Assembly: GCA_014729315.1 (NCBI GenBank)
Contig: WJKD01000469.1
Coordinates: 1 to 24,086, forward strand
DNA: 24,086 nt
DNA from: Promethearchaeota archaeon
Lineage (GTDB): Archaea; Asgardarchaeota; Lokiarchaeia; Sigynarchaeales; SOKP01
Direction of reading: 5' to 3'
Part shown: positions 1-8,577 of the stretch, in pieces
How the letters are laid out: each line of letters opens with the position of its first letter
How positions within the stretch are numbered: the first letter of the stretch is position 1
The notes under the pieces: model-generated
Databases searched by the model: none
What the model was told of the DNA's origin: nothing
The model's input: the letters and a program-made list of their open reading frames with translations, nothing else
Program-made: the position numbers and the translations under genes

Positions 1-71
1 TATTCCTATCATTTTTTCTTTCACAAAAGCCTATTATTTTTCTTTCCTTAAAATACTACTATATAAGAACA

Positions 72-112
72 ATTATAAGATTTTAAAAATTATAAGATTT
101 TAAAAATTATAA
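72..112. repeat. 17-bp tandem repeat in the mtnP promoter region
   Basis: The unit ATTATAAGATTTTAAAA occurs twice perfectly (72-88 and 89-105), followed by a partial third copy (106-112). Each unit contains TATA-like sequence. The last copy lies 25-40 nt before the candidate starts of the following gene, about where an archaeal TATA box is expected, so the duplication may double the promoter core. Confidence 0.75.
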
Positions 113-146
113 CTAAATTACTCGAAAAAGATAATTAGTGAATATT

Positions 147-896
147 ATGGTTAAAATAGGAATTATAGGTGGTTCTGGTCTTGATGATCCCGATATTTTT
201 AAAGACGCTAGCGAAATTGAAGTTGACACTGAATATGGAAAACCCACATCTCCATTACAAATGGGAAAAATCGAAGGCGTTGAGGTTATCCTAATTGCAC
301 GTCACGGAAGAGAGCACACTATCCCTCCAACGCAAGTCAATTATCGGGCGAACATACAAGCTCTAAAAGATCAAGGTTGCACTCATATCTTAGCAACCAC
401 AGCTTGTGGTAGTTTAAGAGAGGAAATTGATCGTGGTCACTTGGTGATATTGGATCAATTTATTGACTTTACCAGACTCAGAAAAGTAAGTTTTTATGAA
501 GAATTTCCCCCCGGAGATGCGAAACATACTCCAATGGCTTATCCTTATTCAGAGGAGTTGAGAAAAATACTGATCGATACTGCAGAAGAATTGAACCTAA
601 AATATCACAAAGCTGGAACGGTTGTGACCATTGAAGGTCCTCGATTCTCAACAGTGGCAGAATCTAATATGTTTAGACTTTGGGGCGCTGATGTGATTAA
701 CATGAGCATTGCACCTGAAACAATTCTGGCGAACGAAGCAGGTATTCCTTACGCCGCCGTTGCTATGTCCACCGATTACGACTGTTGGAAGGAAAACGAA
801 GCCCCTGTGACATGGGATGAAATCGTGGAAATATTTGGAAAAAACGTCAATAATGTCATCAATCTATTAACAAACGCCATTAAAAAAATCGCGTAA
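147..896 (+). CDS. mtnP: S-methyl-5'-thioadenosine phosphorylase (MTA phosphorylase)
   Basis: This protein is predicted to split 5'-methylthioadenosine with phosphate into adenine and 5-methylthioribose-1-phosphate, recycling the by-product of polyamine synthesis and other SAM-using reactions in the cytoplasm. The 249-aa length is normal for the family. Visible motifs are the N-terminal phosphate loop IGIIGGSG (residues 4-11), ARHGR (51-55), the TTACGSLREE block (84-93), TIEGPRFST (161-169), the base/ribose-site NM (185-186) and STDYDCW (208-214). The two Asp of the last motif match the purine-binding Asp pair of MTAP. The sequence resembles human MTAP strikingly through the middle. ATG at 147 is chosen; a GTG at 138 would add three residues and cannot be excluded. 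No clear Shine-Dalgarno precedes either start. The main alternative is an MTI phosphorylase or generic purine nucleoside phosphorylase, but the NM and DYDCW motifs favour MTAP. Confidence 0.93.
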   Translation: MVKIGIIGGSGLDDPDIFKDASEIEVDTEYGKPTSPLQMGKIEGVEVILIARHGREHTIPPTQVNYRANIQALKDQGCTHILATTACGSLREEIDRGHLVILDQFIDFTRLRKVSFYEEFPPGDAKHTPMAYPYSEELRKILIDTAEELNLKYHKAGTVVTIEGPRFSTVAESNMFRLWGADVINMSIAPETILANEAGIPYAAVAMSTDYDCWKENEAPVTWDEIVEIFGKNVNNVINLLTNAIKKIA

Positions 897-904
897 ATCC
901 CAAG

Positions 905-926
905 TTTTTACTTTTTTACTTTTTTT
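905..926 (+). terminator. T-tract terminator after mtnP
   Basis: Three closely spaced T runs (905-909, 912-917 and 920-926) begin 8 nt after the mtnP stop. This is the usual intrinsic termination signal of archaea. No strong hairpin is seen. Confidence 0.6.
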
Positions 927-1047
927 ATGAGATAAAATTTTATTTAGTATACAATAGATCTTTTTTTCCTAGTTCTCATAATCATAAAATTGATATTCTG
1001 AAATAATTTTTAATATACAATAAGATTTTAACTCGGAGTTTAAAATA

Positions 1048-2361
1048 ATGGTAAAGATCTCATTTCTAGGAGCATGCAGAGAGGTTGGTAGATCTGCAGT
1101 CTTAATTGAATCAAAAGGTGGAACAAAATGTATGCTCGATTATGGAGTACGATTTCACGAAGATAATAGACTTCCTTTTGAAGCTGATTTAACGGGTCTT
1201 AAAGCAGTTGCTCTTACTCACTGCCACGTAGATCATTCAGGGGCTATTCCATTACTTTATAGAAATGGAAATTTAGCTTTTTTCACAAATCCCGTCACAC
1301 TCGCAATTACCAAAATTCTACTTAAAGATATGCTGAGAATTTCTAACTATAATTATCCCTTTGGTTACGCCGAATTAAAAAAAATGATAAAAAATTCTAG
1401 ATTTCTTCAAAATAACTACAGACAAAAAATAGGAAATGATTTTTATATTACTTATTTTAACGCAGGTCATATACCTGGGAGTATCTCAATATTGGTTGAG
1501 GTTGATGGAAAAAACATTATATATACCGGAGATATTAATACTAAAGAAACCAATCTTGTGAACGCTCTGGATTCGAATGATTCCATAGGAAAAAAGAGAT
1601 TAGATGCTTTAATTATTGAATCTACGTATGCAATTAAAAAACATTCACCAAGAGAAGAATTGGAAAAGCAATTAATCGAAAAGATTATTGACACCATCAG
1701 TAACGGAGGGAGAGTTCTTATACCCGCCTTTGGGGTAGCACGGTCCCAAGAGGCGCTTCTTATTCTTGAAAAGTATAACTATAGAGGTAAGATTTTTCTG
1801 GATGGAATGGCAAGAAAAGTCTCGAGAATCTATTTGGAACACTTAAACTCCTTAAAAAATAAGACATTATACAAAAACGCGATAAAAAAAGCACAATTCA
1901 TTTCAAGAAGAAGGATGAGAGATTACGCTAAAAAAGCGAATGGTGTGATCATTGCCCCTTCTGGTATGCTAAAAGGAGGAGCCTCAATTAATTATGGAAA
2001 GACACTTGCGAGGGACCCACTTTCTGCAATTTATTTAGTTGGATATCAAGTGGAGGGGACTCCGGGAAGAGGGTTAATAGACGATGGTATTTTAGAATTT
2101 CACGAAAACGATCAAAGGCGCAATTTTATAAACGATTTTAAAATTAAAGCTCAATGCGATTACGCTTATTTTGATTTTTCAAGTCACTCTGATGGTCCTC
2201 AACTACGTCAATATATTGATGGTTTAAAATTTAAAGACGAAACAGGAAATATTTTTTGTGTTCACGGCGAAGAAGAAGCTGCAACTAAGCTTGCAAGCGA
2301 ATTAGTAAAAAAAAACCATAATTCTGTAGCACCTGAAACCGGCGAGACCTACATCATTTAA
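1048..2361 (+). CDS. Beta-CASP metallo-beta-lactamase ribonuclease, aCPSF2 type
   Basis: This is a zinc-dependent RNase/RNA-processing enzyme of the beta-CASP family (437 aa), related to the eukaryotic mRNA 3'-end endonuclease CPSF73. Motif order is intact: motif 2 HCHVDHSG (58-65), motif 3 His in AGHIPGS (His141), motif 4 Asp in TGDIN (Asp162), motif A acid in ESTY (191-194), motif B His in SSHSDG (His380) and motif C His in CVHGE (His406). The conserved N-terminal LGACREVGRS (7-16) and APSGMLKGG (303-311) also fit archaeal CPSF-like proteins. It lacks the N-terminal KH domains of aCPSF1 and the C-terminal extension of bacterial RNase J, so its size fits aCPSF2. A weak CGGAG lies 9 nt before the ATG. 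The gene converges on the DHH nuclease gene with 26 nt between stops. The precise substrate (5'-3' exonuclease or endonuclease) cannot be read from the sequence. Confidence 0.9.
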   Translation: MVKISFLGACREVGRSAVLIESKGGTKCMLDYGVRFHEDNRLPFEADLTGLKAVALTHCHVDHSGAIPLLYRNGNLAFFTNPVTLAITKILLKDMLRISNYNYPFGYAELKKMIKNSRFLQNNYRQKIGNDFYITYFNAGHIPGSISILVEVDGKNIIYTGDINTKETNLVNALDSNDSIGKKRLDALIIESTYAIKKHSPREELEKQLIEKIIDTISNGGRVLIPAFGVARSQEALLILEKYNYRGKIFLDGMARKVSRIYLEHLNSLKNKTLYKNAIKKAQFISRRRMRDYAKKANGVIIAPSGMLKGGASINYGKTLARDPLSAIYLVGYQVEGTPGRGLIDDGILEFHENDQRRNFINDFKIKAQCDYAYFDFSSHSDGPQLRQYIDGLKFKDETGNIFCVHGEEEAATKLASELVKKNHNSVAPETGETYII

Positions 2362-2382
2362 TCCTATATAACTCATAGGTTC

Positions 2383-2389
2383 TTTTTTT
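2383..2389 (+). terminator. T-tract between convergent genes
   Basis: A run of seven T lies 21 nt after the aCPSF2 stop and overlaps the stop codon of the opposing DHH gene. It could end the plus-strand transcript. Confidence 0.45.
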
Positions 2390-3905
2390 AGTTATTTAAT
2401 TGTTTACTAATAACTTCATTAACAGTTTCTATAAATAATTCAATTTTATTTTTAGGAATTTTTGTTCCAGCCGCGGGAGGATGACCGCCTCCTAAATTAT
2501 TTAACCCGATTAATTCCAGTGCTTTTCGAATTGCCTCTGATAAGTTTATCCCCTTTTTTACGATAGATTCGTGGGCTCTTGCAGAAATTTTATAAACATC
2601 TTTGTTTTTTCTATGAGCGTATCCGAAAATAGGTTTATTAATGTCAATATATGGGCTTTCGTCTAACACTAACATTGAAGCTATCACTCCAACGATCGTC
2701 TCAGAGATATAGTCCTCTCCGTAAAAATATTGTATGTGTTCCTTTTGCCTGATCTTTTTTTCATCCTTGAGCCAATTTAATCCCTCAATCAACGATTTTT
2801 TATAATTTTGCAGTGCTTCTTTTGCTTTTTCGTAGGAGTCCTTTCTGTCTCCCATCGCAATCGCAATTCCTAGCGATCCGTTATTAGTTCTTCCGCAAGC
2901 GTTCAATAAACTAGAAAACTCGTTAGAATCACGAAGCTCGGATTCTTTTTGTTCTGATTTTAAAATATATTTGTTAACGATTAGCTTCTTAATAATTTCA
3001 ATAGGTTCGATATCTAATTTGATAGTTCCGTATTCTATTATGGCGCTCGTGATTTTTTGCTTCTCGTCTTGATTTAAATCGTTTAACGTTTTAGTAGAAC
3101 CATCAGACTTTTCCATAAGTATTCCAAGGGTTTGCAAAAACTTTAAAGATTTGTTCACATCTTTATTCAATCCCGGTAATTTAATATCTGAAGAGTAAGC
3201 TATTGCTTGATCCAAGGGTTTAATTGAAGAGAAATTGAGATCATCGATGACTTCTATTTGTCCTGCCTTTTTAGCGTCTTCCAATATGGCTGAATTTAAT
3301 CCAATAAATGATTTGTTTGCTCCTTGATTTTGAATATCTCCTATTGCACCTACAATAGCAATTGCAGATAAATCAATATTTTTCACATTTAGAGCTTTAG
3401 CAAAATAATAGCTAATTCCCGCGCCAGAAATCTCATAACTTCCGTCAGCTCCGTAAAAATACGGATTAACATGCCATAACCTTGTTTTCCGATATATATC
3501 TTCTATTTGGTCAACCTTTTCCTTATTTGCGACGCTTTGCGGTAAGTGATGGTCTAAAATTATCATTGATCCGTTATCTTCGTTTATTTTTAAGGTTTTC
3601 TGCAAATCTTGGTACTGTCCGCTTCCAAAATCAGAAAAAATTAAAAAATTGTGAAATTCGCGATAACTTTTTTCAATTTTAACGATCTCTTCTTTTTCAA
3701 GCTGTTTCAAAATTGAAATTTGAAAAGGTATCTTTTCCCTGTAAAGAGCTTTTCCAAGTATCGCACCCGAACATAACCCGTCAGTATCAATATGAGTGTA
3801 TATATGAACGGATGAATTATGGGATTTGATATGACTATATAAGTTTTCTTTTGATCTGAGTAAATCTTTACTTAAGTTTCTTAAAGTCTTCTCTAAATCT
3901 CTCAT
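2388..3905 (-). CDS. DHH/DHHA1 phosphoesterase, archaeal RecJ/Cdc45-like nuclease
   Basis: This is a predicted Mn-dependent phosphodiesterase acting on single-stranded DNA or RNA ends. All four DHH-domain motifs are present: HIDTD (38-42), Asp92 in FSDFGSG, LDHH (117-120) and Asp190 in GAIGD. The C-terminal DHHA1 motif GGGHPPAAG (472-480) is intact, so it should be catalytic rather than a Cdc45-like dead form. The 505-aa length fits archaeal RecJ-like proteins, some of which (GAN of Thermococcales) bind the GINS replication complex. An insert of about 200 residues lies between the two domains. ATG at 3905 is preceded on the minus strand by an AAGGAAG-like Shine-Dalgarno. A TATA-like AT block around 3935-3950 is a plausible promoter. 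A role in replication, repair or RNA turnover cannot be decided from sequence alone. Confidence 0.88.
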   Translation of the reverse strand: MRDLEKTLRNLSKDLLRSKENLYSHIKSHNSSVHIYTHIDTDGLCSGAILGKALYREKIPFQISILKQLEKEEIVKIEKSYREFHNFLIFSDFGSGQYQDLQKTLKINEDNGSMIILDHHLPQSVANKEKVDQIEDIYRKTRLWHVNPYFYGADGSYEISGAGISYYFAKALNVKNIDLSAIAIVGAIGDIQNQGANKSFIGLNSAILEDAKKAGQIEVIDDLNFSSIKPLDQAIAYSSDIKLPGLNKDVNKSLKFLQTLGILMEKSDGSTKTLNDLNQDEKQKITSAIIEYGTIKLDIEPIEIIKKLIVNKYILKSEQKESELRDSNEFSSLLNACGRTNNGSLGIAIAMGDRKDSYEKAKEALQNYKKSLIEGLNWLKDEKKIRQKEHIQYFYGEDYISETIVGVIASMLVLDESPYIDINKPIFGYAHRKNKDVYKISARAHESIVKKGINLSEAIRKALELIGLNNLGGGHPPAAGTKIPKNKIELFIETVNEVISKQLNN

Positions 3906-4363
3906 TTATAGATTACTTCCTTTTAAACACAAGAATATATTATTTTTAAAAATTCCGAGCATATCGATCTTCTTTTAATACTGAGTTACACTCATCTTAT
4001 TAAACATAGGTATTAAAACACATAAGTTTTTGGTTCTAAATTACATAAACTTATATTAATCCTTAATTATGCAAACGAGAAAGCTTTATTTATGGATCTC
4101 TTGTCAAGTACTAATTGATTTTATTCCAACTATAAAAAAGATAATATAGGTATTTTTTTTATCTTCTCGACTGTAGAATACAAAATTTAGAAAAATTTTT
4201 CTTATCCCATACTTCAGGATTCCGAAATTATTTTCTTTTATAAATTAGAAGTGTGATTCTAGTCTTTTTTGAACTTTTTCATATTTTTTAGTAAAAGATC
4301 TGAAATATTTAATAATCATTATATCTAAAAAATTATAAAGTAAACTATTTAGAGTGAAACGAT
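3906..4363. promoter_or_regulatory. Divergent intergenic region upstream of the DHH gene and mch
   Basis: This 458-nt AT-rich stretch has no convincing ORF or RNA gene. It must contain both divergent promoters. On the minus side an AT block near 3935-3950 can serve the DHH gene. On the plus side ATATTTAATA (4305-4314) or AATTATAAAG (4331-4340) can be the TATA box of mch. An 8-bp inverted repeat, ATAAGTTT (4022-4029) with AAACTTAT (4047-4054), has a 17-nt loop and unknown meaning. Confidence 0.45.
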
Positions 4364-5359
4364 ATGACTAGTTTAAAAATAAACGAATTAGCTAAATCAA
4401 TAGTAGACACAATCATCGAAAAAAAGGAACTTATTGGTGCGAAAGTTGAAAAATTAAGTAGCGGTCAAACCGTTATCGACATGACAAATGCGTCTTGGGA
4501 AGGAGGGAGATTAGTAGGCGAAATATGTATGGGGGGTTTAGGAACAGTTAAATTCTCATCCTATGATTTAGACGGAAATTACTTGCCTGGAGTCGATGTT
4601 TATACTTCTGAACCAAAAATCGCATGCATGGCGTCTCAATTGGCTGGTTGGAGCGTAAAACTTAAGAAAGAAGTTGAAAAAGACGGAAAAATAAAGAAAA
4701 AAACGATTTTTCAATCTTTAGGTTCTGGTCCAGCGAGAGCTAAAAGTAGAGTTGAAAAATTGTTCGACGAAATCGATTATACTGACGAATCTGATTGCGC
4801 CGTACTCGTGTTCGAAACAAGAACTATGCCTAATGAAGAAGTAATGTCAATTGTGACTGAAAAAGCTGGCGTAGATGCTGATAAGACTTACGCTGTATGT
4901 GCTCCTACCGCATGTTTAACGGGATCTATACAAGTTGCGGCTAGAATTGTCGAAACAGGAGTTCACAAATTACACGAAATTCATTTCCCGCTAGATGTTA
5001 TAAAGGACGGTTATGGAACCACATCAATTGCCCCTATAGCTAAAGATGATTTTGCTGCTATGGGAACAACTAACGATTCTATGATTGCTGCTGGAAAAAC
5101 TTTTTACACCATTGAGGTTGATAAAGAAAAGGAAGCAGAACTCTTTGAATTGTTGAAAAAAGCGCCCGCTAAGCAGTCCCCTAGTTACGGAGATCCTTTT
5201 AACAAAATCTTTAAAGAAGCAGGATACGATTTCTACAAAATTGATCCAGGGCTCTTCGCTCCTGCAACTTATACTGTGAACAACATAAAAACGGGAAAAT
5301 CAATAACGGTGGGTCAGATTAACCACGATTTATTAAAGAAGTCGTATGGTTTAATTTAA
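4364..5359 (+). CDS. mch: N5,N10-methenyltetrahydromethanopterin cyclohydrolase
   Basis: Mch interconverts 5-formyl-H4MPT and 5,10-methenyl-H4MPT in the archaeal C1 (Wood-Ljungdahl/methanogenesis) pathway in the cytoplasm. The 331-aa length is close to the usual ~320. Family blocks are clear: GGRLVGEICMGGLGTVKF (47-64), SGPARAKSR, and the central VCAPTACLTGSIQVAARIVET segment (about 180-205) that shapes the substrate cleft, followed by DGYGTTSIAPIA. The start is ATG at 4364 with a GAGTGA Shine-Dalgarno-like element at 4352-4357. It stands alone here with no other H4MPT gene in the window. In an Asgard archaeon it would most likely run the methyl branch of the Wood-Ljungdahl pathway, in either direction; methanogenesis is not implied because no mcr genes are seen. 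Confidence 0.95.
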   Translation: MTSLKINELAKSIVDTIIEKKELIGAKVEKLSSGQTVIDMTNASWEGGRLVGEICMGGLGTVKFSSYDLDGNYLPGVDVYTSEPKIACMASQLAGWSVKLKKEVEKDGKIKKKTIFQSLGSGPARAKSRVEKLFDEIDYTDESDCAVLVFETRTMPNEEVMSIVTEKAGVDADKTYAVCAPTACLTGSIQVAARIVETGVHKLHEIHFPLDVIKDGYGTTSIAPIAKDDFAAMGTTNDSMIAAGKTFYTIEVDKEKEAELFELLKKAPAKQSPSYGDPFNKIFKEAGYDFYKIDPGLFAPATYTVNNIKTGKSITVGQINHDLLKKSYGLI

Positions 5360-5382
5360 AGGAAATACAAATATAAAATTTG

Positions 5383-5406
5383 TTTTTTTAACACTTATTA
5401 TTTTTT
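5383..5406 (+). terminator. T-tract terminator after mch
   Basis: Two T runs (5383-5389 and 5401-5406) start 24 nt after the mch stop and lie before the stop of the opposing gene. This fits an archaeal oligo-T terminator. Confidence 0.55.
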
Positions 5407-5439
5407 AATTCTTACTATAGGATTAGAAAATTTTGAAAA

Positions 5440-6528
5440 TTACATATTGGTTAGTTCTTCTTCATATTTGAGAATGTCTGCCATGCTTATATCTTGGTCG
5501 AATTCTACTTCGGTTTGGATGCCTAAATACGCGCAAGCCAGTCTCGCTGCGGCAGCAATTTCCGCCTTTTTTAAAGTAATCGAATAGCTATCTTCTTGAA
5601 ATTGAACTGATCTATCAGATTTCATTTGATATAATAAGGAGGCCATTTTATCAGCGACAATAAATGGTAAATTGTTTTTGATGACCAATCTCGTTATGTT
5701 ATTGACGTCGAAATAATTCAAGGTTTCGTGTTTCGTGCGTAAATAGTTTTTTAAATTTTCAGAATTTTTCTCGCACTCTATTTCCGTCCAGTCATGAATT
5801 GCTAACCTTCTCCTGAAAAAGATAAGTTCCCAATCAATCTCTAATTCCTTTAGAAACGCAAACAACTTATCGTCGTCGGTTGTTTTAGATTCTATTATAA
5901 TATAGAGTTGCGGACCATAATATTTGTGTTCTTGTTGAAGGAAAAATCCTCTCTGTTGCATAGAAGCAAGTATTTTGAGTTTCAAAGAATATATATTATC
6001 AGTAATGCTTTTTTTTCCACTGCTTAAATAGATCACATTTCCTTCTTCGTTTATATATTCTCTATCTAAAAAACCTAAGATGCTTTCTTTATTTTCTTTG
6101 ATAAAATCCATTAAACCTCCTAACGTGGGTTTTACATCGTATTTCTTCAAGTCCGTCTCGTCGATAGAGACATAGTCATTCTTACTCCCTCCGATCGCTA
6201 GTTTTATTGCAAACAGATCTAATTCTTTAGTTTCTCCGAATACAGTTTTAATAGCATCAGCGACAGGAAACACTTCTTCTTCTAGAATTTTTACATCAGC
6301 TAAAGAACTTTCGTATGGGTCGGGATCGCTTAAAATTTTATTTATAATGGGTGCCTCAGAGGCTTGAACCTCGATATCATACTCTTTAGCAAGATCTCTT
6401 CTAATAATACAATATGATCTATCTCCTTTATCATATATGCTTAGAGAAGTATTGTCGTCTACAACAGCCCTATACTTCTCCTTTCTTTTATTTTCCGCTC
6501 CGTTAGACCTAATTTGACGCCTTCTCAA
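5440..6528 (-). CDS. Hypothetical protein, 362 aa, family not recognised
   Basis: I do not recognise a family. The reading frame is long and its amino-acid composition looks normal for a soluble, charged protein. The N-terminus is very basic (RRRQIR, then KRKEK), no membrane segment or signal peptide is seen, and there are no paired cysteines or NTPase motifs. The N-terminal third is acidic after residue 60, and the C-terminal third (about 295-340) looks alpha-helical and Ala-rich. The start must be TTG at 6528, because an in-frame TAA lies two codons upstream and the next Met is about 135 residues in. A TATA-like TTTATATA (plus-strand 6558-6565) centred about 33 nt upstream suggests a nearly leaderless transcript. 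It converges on mch. It could be a lineage-specific nucleic-acid-associated protein, but that is only a guess from the basic N-terminus. Confidence 0.75.
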   Translation of the reverse strand: MRRRQIRSNGAENKRKEKYRAVVDDNTSLSIYDKGDRSYCIIRRDLAKEYDIEVQASEAPIINKILSDPDPYESSLADVKILEEEVFPVADAIKTVFGETKELDLFAIKLAIGGSKNDYVSIDETDLKKYDVKPTLGGLMDFIKENKESILGFLDREYINEEGNVIYLSSGKKSITDNIYSLKLKILASMQQRGFFLQQEHKYYGPQLYIIIESKTTDDDKLFAFLKELEIDWELIFFRRRLAIHDWTEIECEKNSENLKNYLRTKHETLNYFDVNNITRLVIKNNLPFIVADKMASLLYQMKSDRSVQFQEDSYSITLKKAEIAAAARLACAYLGIQTEVEFDQDISMADILKYEEELTNM

Positions 6529-6557
6529 GTTTTATCAATATGTATGTTATGTTAAAA

Positions 6558-6565
6558 TTTATATA
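6558..6565 (-). promoter_or_regulatory. TATA box of the 362-aa gene
   Basis: TATATAAA on the minus strand is centred about 33 nt before the TTG start. This would place the transcription start about 7 nt before that codon, which supports a short or absent leader. Confidence 0.5.
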
Positions 6566-6749
6566 CTTATTTTAATTAAAAAAGAATTCTCTTAAATTCT
6601 TATCTAATATATATTATAAATAGAAAAGGTTCGACTAATCCGAGAAATTTTCCATAAGTGAAATTCTATAGCCAAATTCTTAATATTATTCAACCGAAAG
6701 ATGTTTTTAGCTTATTAAAATAAGTAAGTTTGGAGTTGTATATCTCCCA

Positions 6750-6920
6750 TTATTCCTCTTCAAGCAAATACTTGTCATCTTTTTTAATATAAGTAATTTC
6801 TGATCCGAAATTATTGCGGGTGATATACTTATCTCCTTGGGTTTCTATTAATTCTAAGGAATAAGGTAAGCTCCTCTGTTTTACAATTTCCCTGATTATT
6901 TCTTTTTCGTTTTGAGTCAT
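6750..6920 (-). CDS. Small hypothetical protein, 56 aa
   Basis: This short charged ORF has no recognised family. It starts at the ATG at 6920. The frame stays open to a TTG at 6974, which would add 18 residues, so the start is uncertain. The sequence is Glu/Lys-rich and predicted soluble, with an alternating pattern near the end (YIKKDDKYLLEEE) that could form a beta hairpin. It lies downstream of the membrane M28 peptidase gene on the same strand, with 36 nt from that stop to the TTG, so the two may be co-transcribed. No Shine-Dalgarno is obvious. It could be a non-coding open frame. Confidence 0.4.
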   Translation of the reverse strand: MTQNEKEIIREIVKQRSLPYSLELIETQGDKYITRNNFGSEITYIKKDDKYLLEEE

Positions 6921-7010
6921 AAAATGAACACTTGCTTCTATTTGTAAGTTATTTAATAAAATCAAGGATCTCAAAAATATTTTTCTATGTATATTTCCTT
7001 ATTTCGTTAA

Positions 7011-8177
7011 TTAATTTTTACCCTCAATTTTGTCTATTGCCCTAAGTGAATCTATTACGATGCGACAAGCGAGTTTCAATAAATGGGGATTGACTTTATC
7101 CAGAGTATCTTGTTCAGAATGAACATATCGATAGGATTTCCAATCCCCAAATTCTATTCCTTTAAATCCTTGTTTGAAGAAAAAGTAGCCATCAGAATGA
7201 CTTCCAAACGGAACATTTCTTTCATTTATCAATAATCCATAGTTTTTAGCCTTTTGATGGAAAATTTTTTGATATTGATATTTTTTATGAGAATCCAATC
7301 CATGCTTGATAAAATCTAAATCCGTTCCAATGCAATCAAAATTTAATATAGTGAAGCGATTTTTATCGACATTTTTTATGTTTAACGAATTAAAAAAATT
7401 CCTAACTCCGTTTGTACCGCATTCTTCTGCTCCAGTAAAGACAAATTGTAAATCCATCGACTTTAGTTTTTCTTTTAAGAAATATTTCATCAACGCTAGC
7501 AGAATAACTACCCCAGAAGCATTATCTAAAGCACCTTGAGATTTATTTTCATTTTTATTATTTAGAATAAAAAGAACCGCCACAAAATGTAACCCTAAAG
7601 GAAATGCAGTAAGGAGATAAAAAAATAGCTCGTAATTTGTAAAAATCAAGTTTTTAAATACTAAAAAAATTACTAAAATAAGAGCAGTGTATGCCCAAAA
7701 AATGTAAGACCTTACTCGATTTACAACATTATATTTTTGGCTTTTTGAATCAATGTGCGCAAGTAAAATGACTTTTCTCTTTAGTTTTTGAAGATTTCTA
7801 TCAATATCAACAGCAATTTCCGTATGCAGATTTTGTGAGGAAAATTTCTTTCCAATTTTTATTTTATCCGGATATCTTGTTATTAAATAGAAGAAAAGAA
7901 ACAGAGAAATCAAGATTATTAAATTAATATCTTGAAATAAATTTCCGATATTCAAGTAAAAAATAACAAAAAGCCAAAAAATAAGAAGAAACATTATTTT
8001 TGGGTAATAAATCGAATAAAAGCGAGTAAATTCAAATTTCTGAGTAGATGGATTCAACCCCAGTTTCTCAATTTTACTTTTTATGATATTATAAGCTTTT
8101 TTTTCCGCCTTTGAGCCGTATATTCTAGGAAACGAGATTTCTTCTAAATTTTTTTTAATCGTCTTTTTTTCTATCAC
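7011..8177 (-). CDS. M28-family metallopeptidase with transmembrane hairpins
   Basis: This is a predicted zinc aminopeptidase-type enzyme (peptidase family M28) anchored in the membrane. The metal/catalytic residues can be followed in order: AHID (His141), GALDNASG (Asp218), GAEECG (Glu251-Glu252), NFDCIG (Asp281) and YVHSEQD (His353); GSHSDG (325-330) matches the family's S-D segment. There are four probable membrane segments, about 60-78, 84-100, 157-176 and 183-206. The second hairpin lies between the first two zinc ligands, where soluble M28 enzymes have only a short loop. The N-terminus (ISFPRIYGS) matches that of the second M28 gene at 17467-18672, making them paralogues. The start is GTG at 8177; no nearby ATG exists. 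The substrate is unknown, and a non-peptidase hydrolase such as a glutaminyl cyclase-like enzyme is an alternative. Confidence 0.82.
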   Translation of the reverse strand: MIEKKTIKKNLEEISFPRIYGSKAEKKAYNIIKSKIEKLGLNPSTQKFEFTRFYSIYYPKIMFLLIFWLFVIFYLNIGNLFQDINLIILISLFLFFYLITRYPDKIKIGKKFSSQNLHTEIAVDIDRNLQKLKRKVILLAHIDSKSQKYNVVNRVRSYIFWAYTALILVIFLVFKNLIFTNYELFFYLLTAFPLGLHFVAVLFILNNKNENKSQGALDNASGVVILLALMKYFLKEKLKSMDLQFVFTGAEECGTNGVRNFFNSLNIKNVDKNRFTILNFDCIGTDLDFIKHGLDSHKKYQYQKIFHQKAKNYGLLINERNVPFGSHSDGYFFFKQGFKGIEFGDWKSYRYVHSEQDTLDKVNPHLLKLACRIVIDSLRAIDKIEGKN

Positions 8178-8577
8178 TAAAAATTAACCAAAAATATGTT
8201 TAATTATAGGAAATGGATTATTTTTATTTAGAATTTCGCTATCGCAAGACGAAAATCCATTTGTAATAAACCACTTATAGCAGATTTCTTGATTTCAATG
8301 AGTAAAAAAACTTTGTTTTAATAAAGTTTAATAGAAGTAGAAAGAACAAAAATAGGATTTCTTTTAGAGTAAAATAAATTTTGATTATAAGAATCAACTA
8401 AATAATATTACGGCTCAAATCTAATTCTTTTTTTTTAACGATATCGTCTAAAATTTCTGAAAAATCGTCAGTAGATCTTATTAAATTTTCGAAAAAATTT
8501 TAATAAATCTACATAATTTAAATAAAAGAGTTTCTAGATAAATATATACTCCTTATAAAAAAAAATGAGAATTTCCT
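8178..8577. promoter_or_regulatory. Divergent intergenic region before the glycosyltransferase
   Basis: This is 400 nt of AT-rich DNA with no supportable gene. The best promoter element is AATATATAC (8541-8549), centred about 33 nt before the ATG at 8578, which predicts a leader of only a few nucleotides. The M28 promoter must lie in the left part, but no single TATA box stands out there. Confidence 0.4.

Noticed and set aside
1467..1697. 76-codon minus-strand frame inside the RNase gene
   Set aside because: Antisense to conserved beta-CASP motifs; it is explained by codon bias of the real gene.
1048..2361. Calling the RNase gene RNase J or aCPSF1
   Set aside because: It is too short for RNase J with its C-terminal domain, and it lacks the KH domains of aCPSF1.
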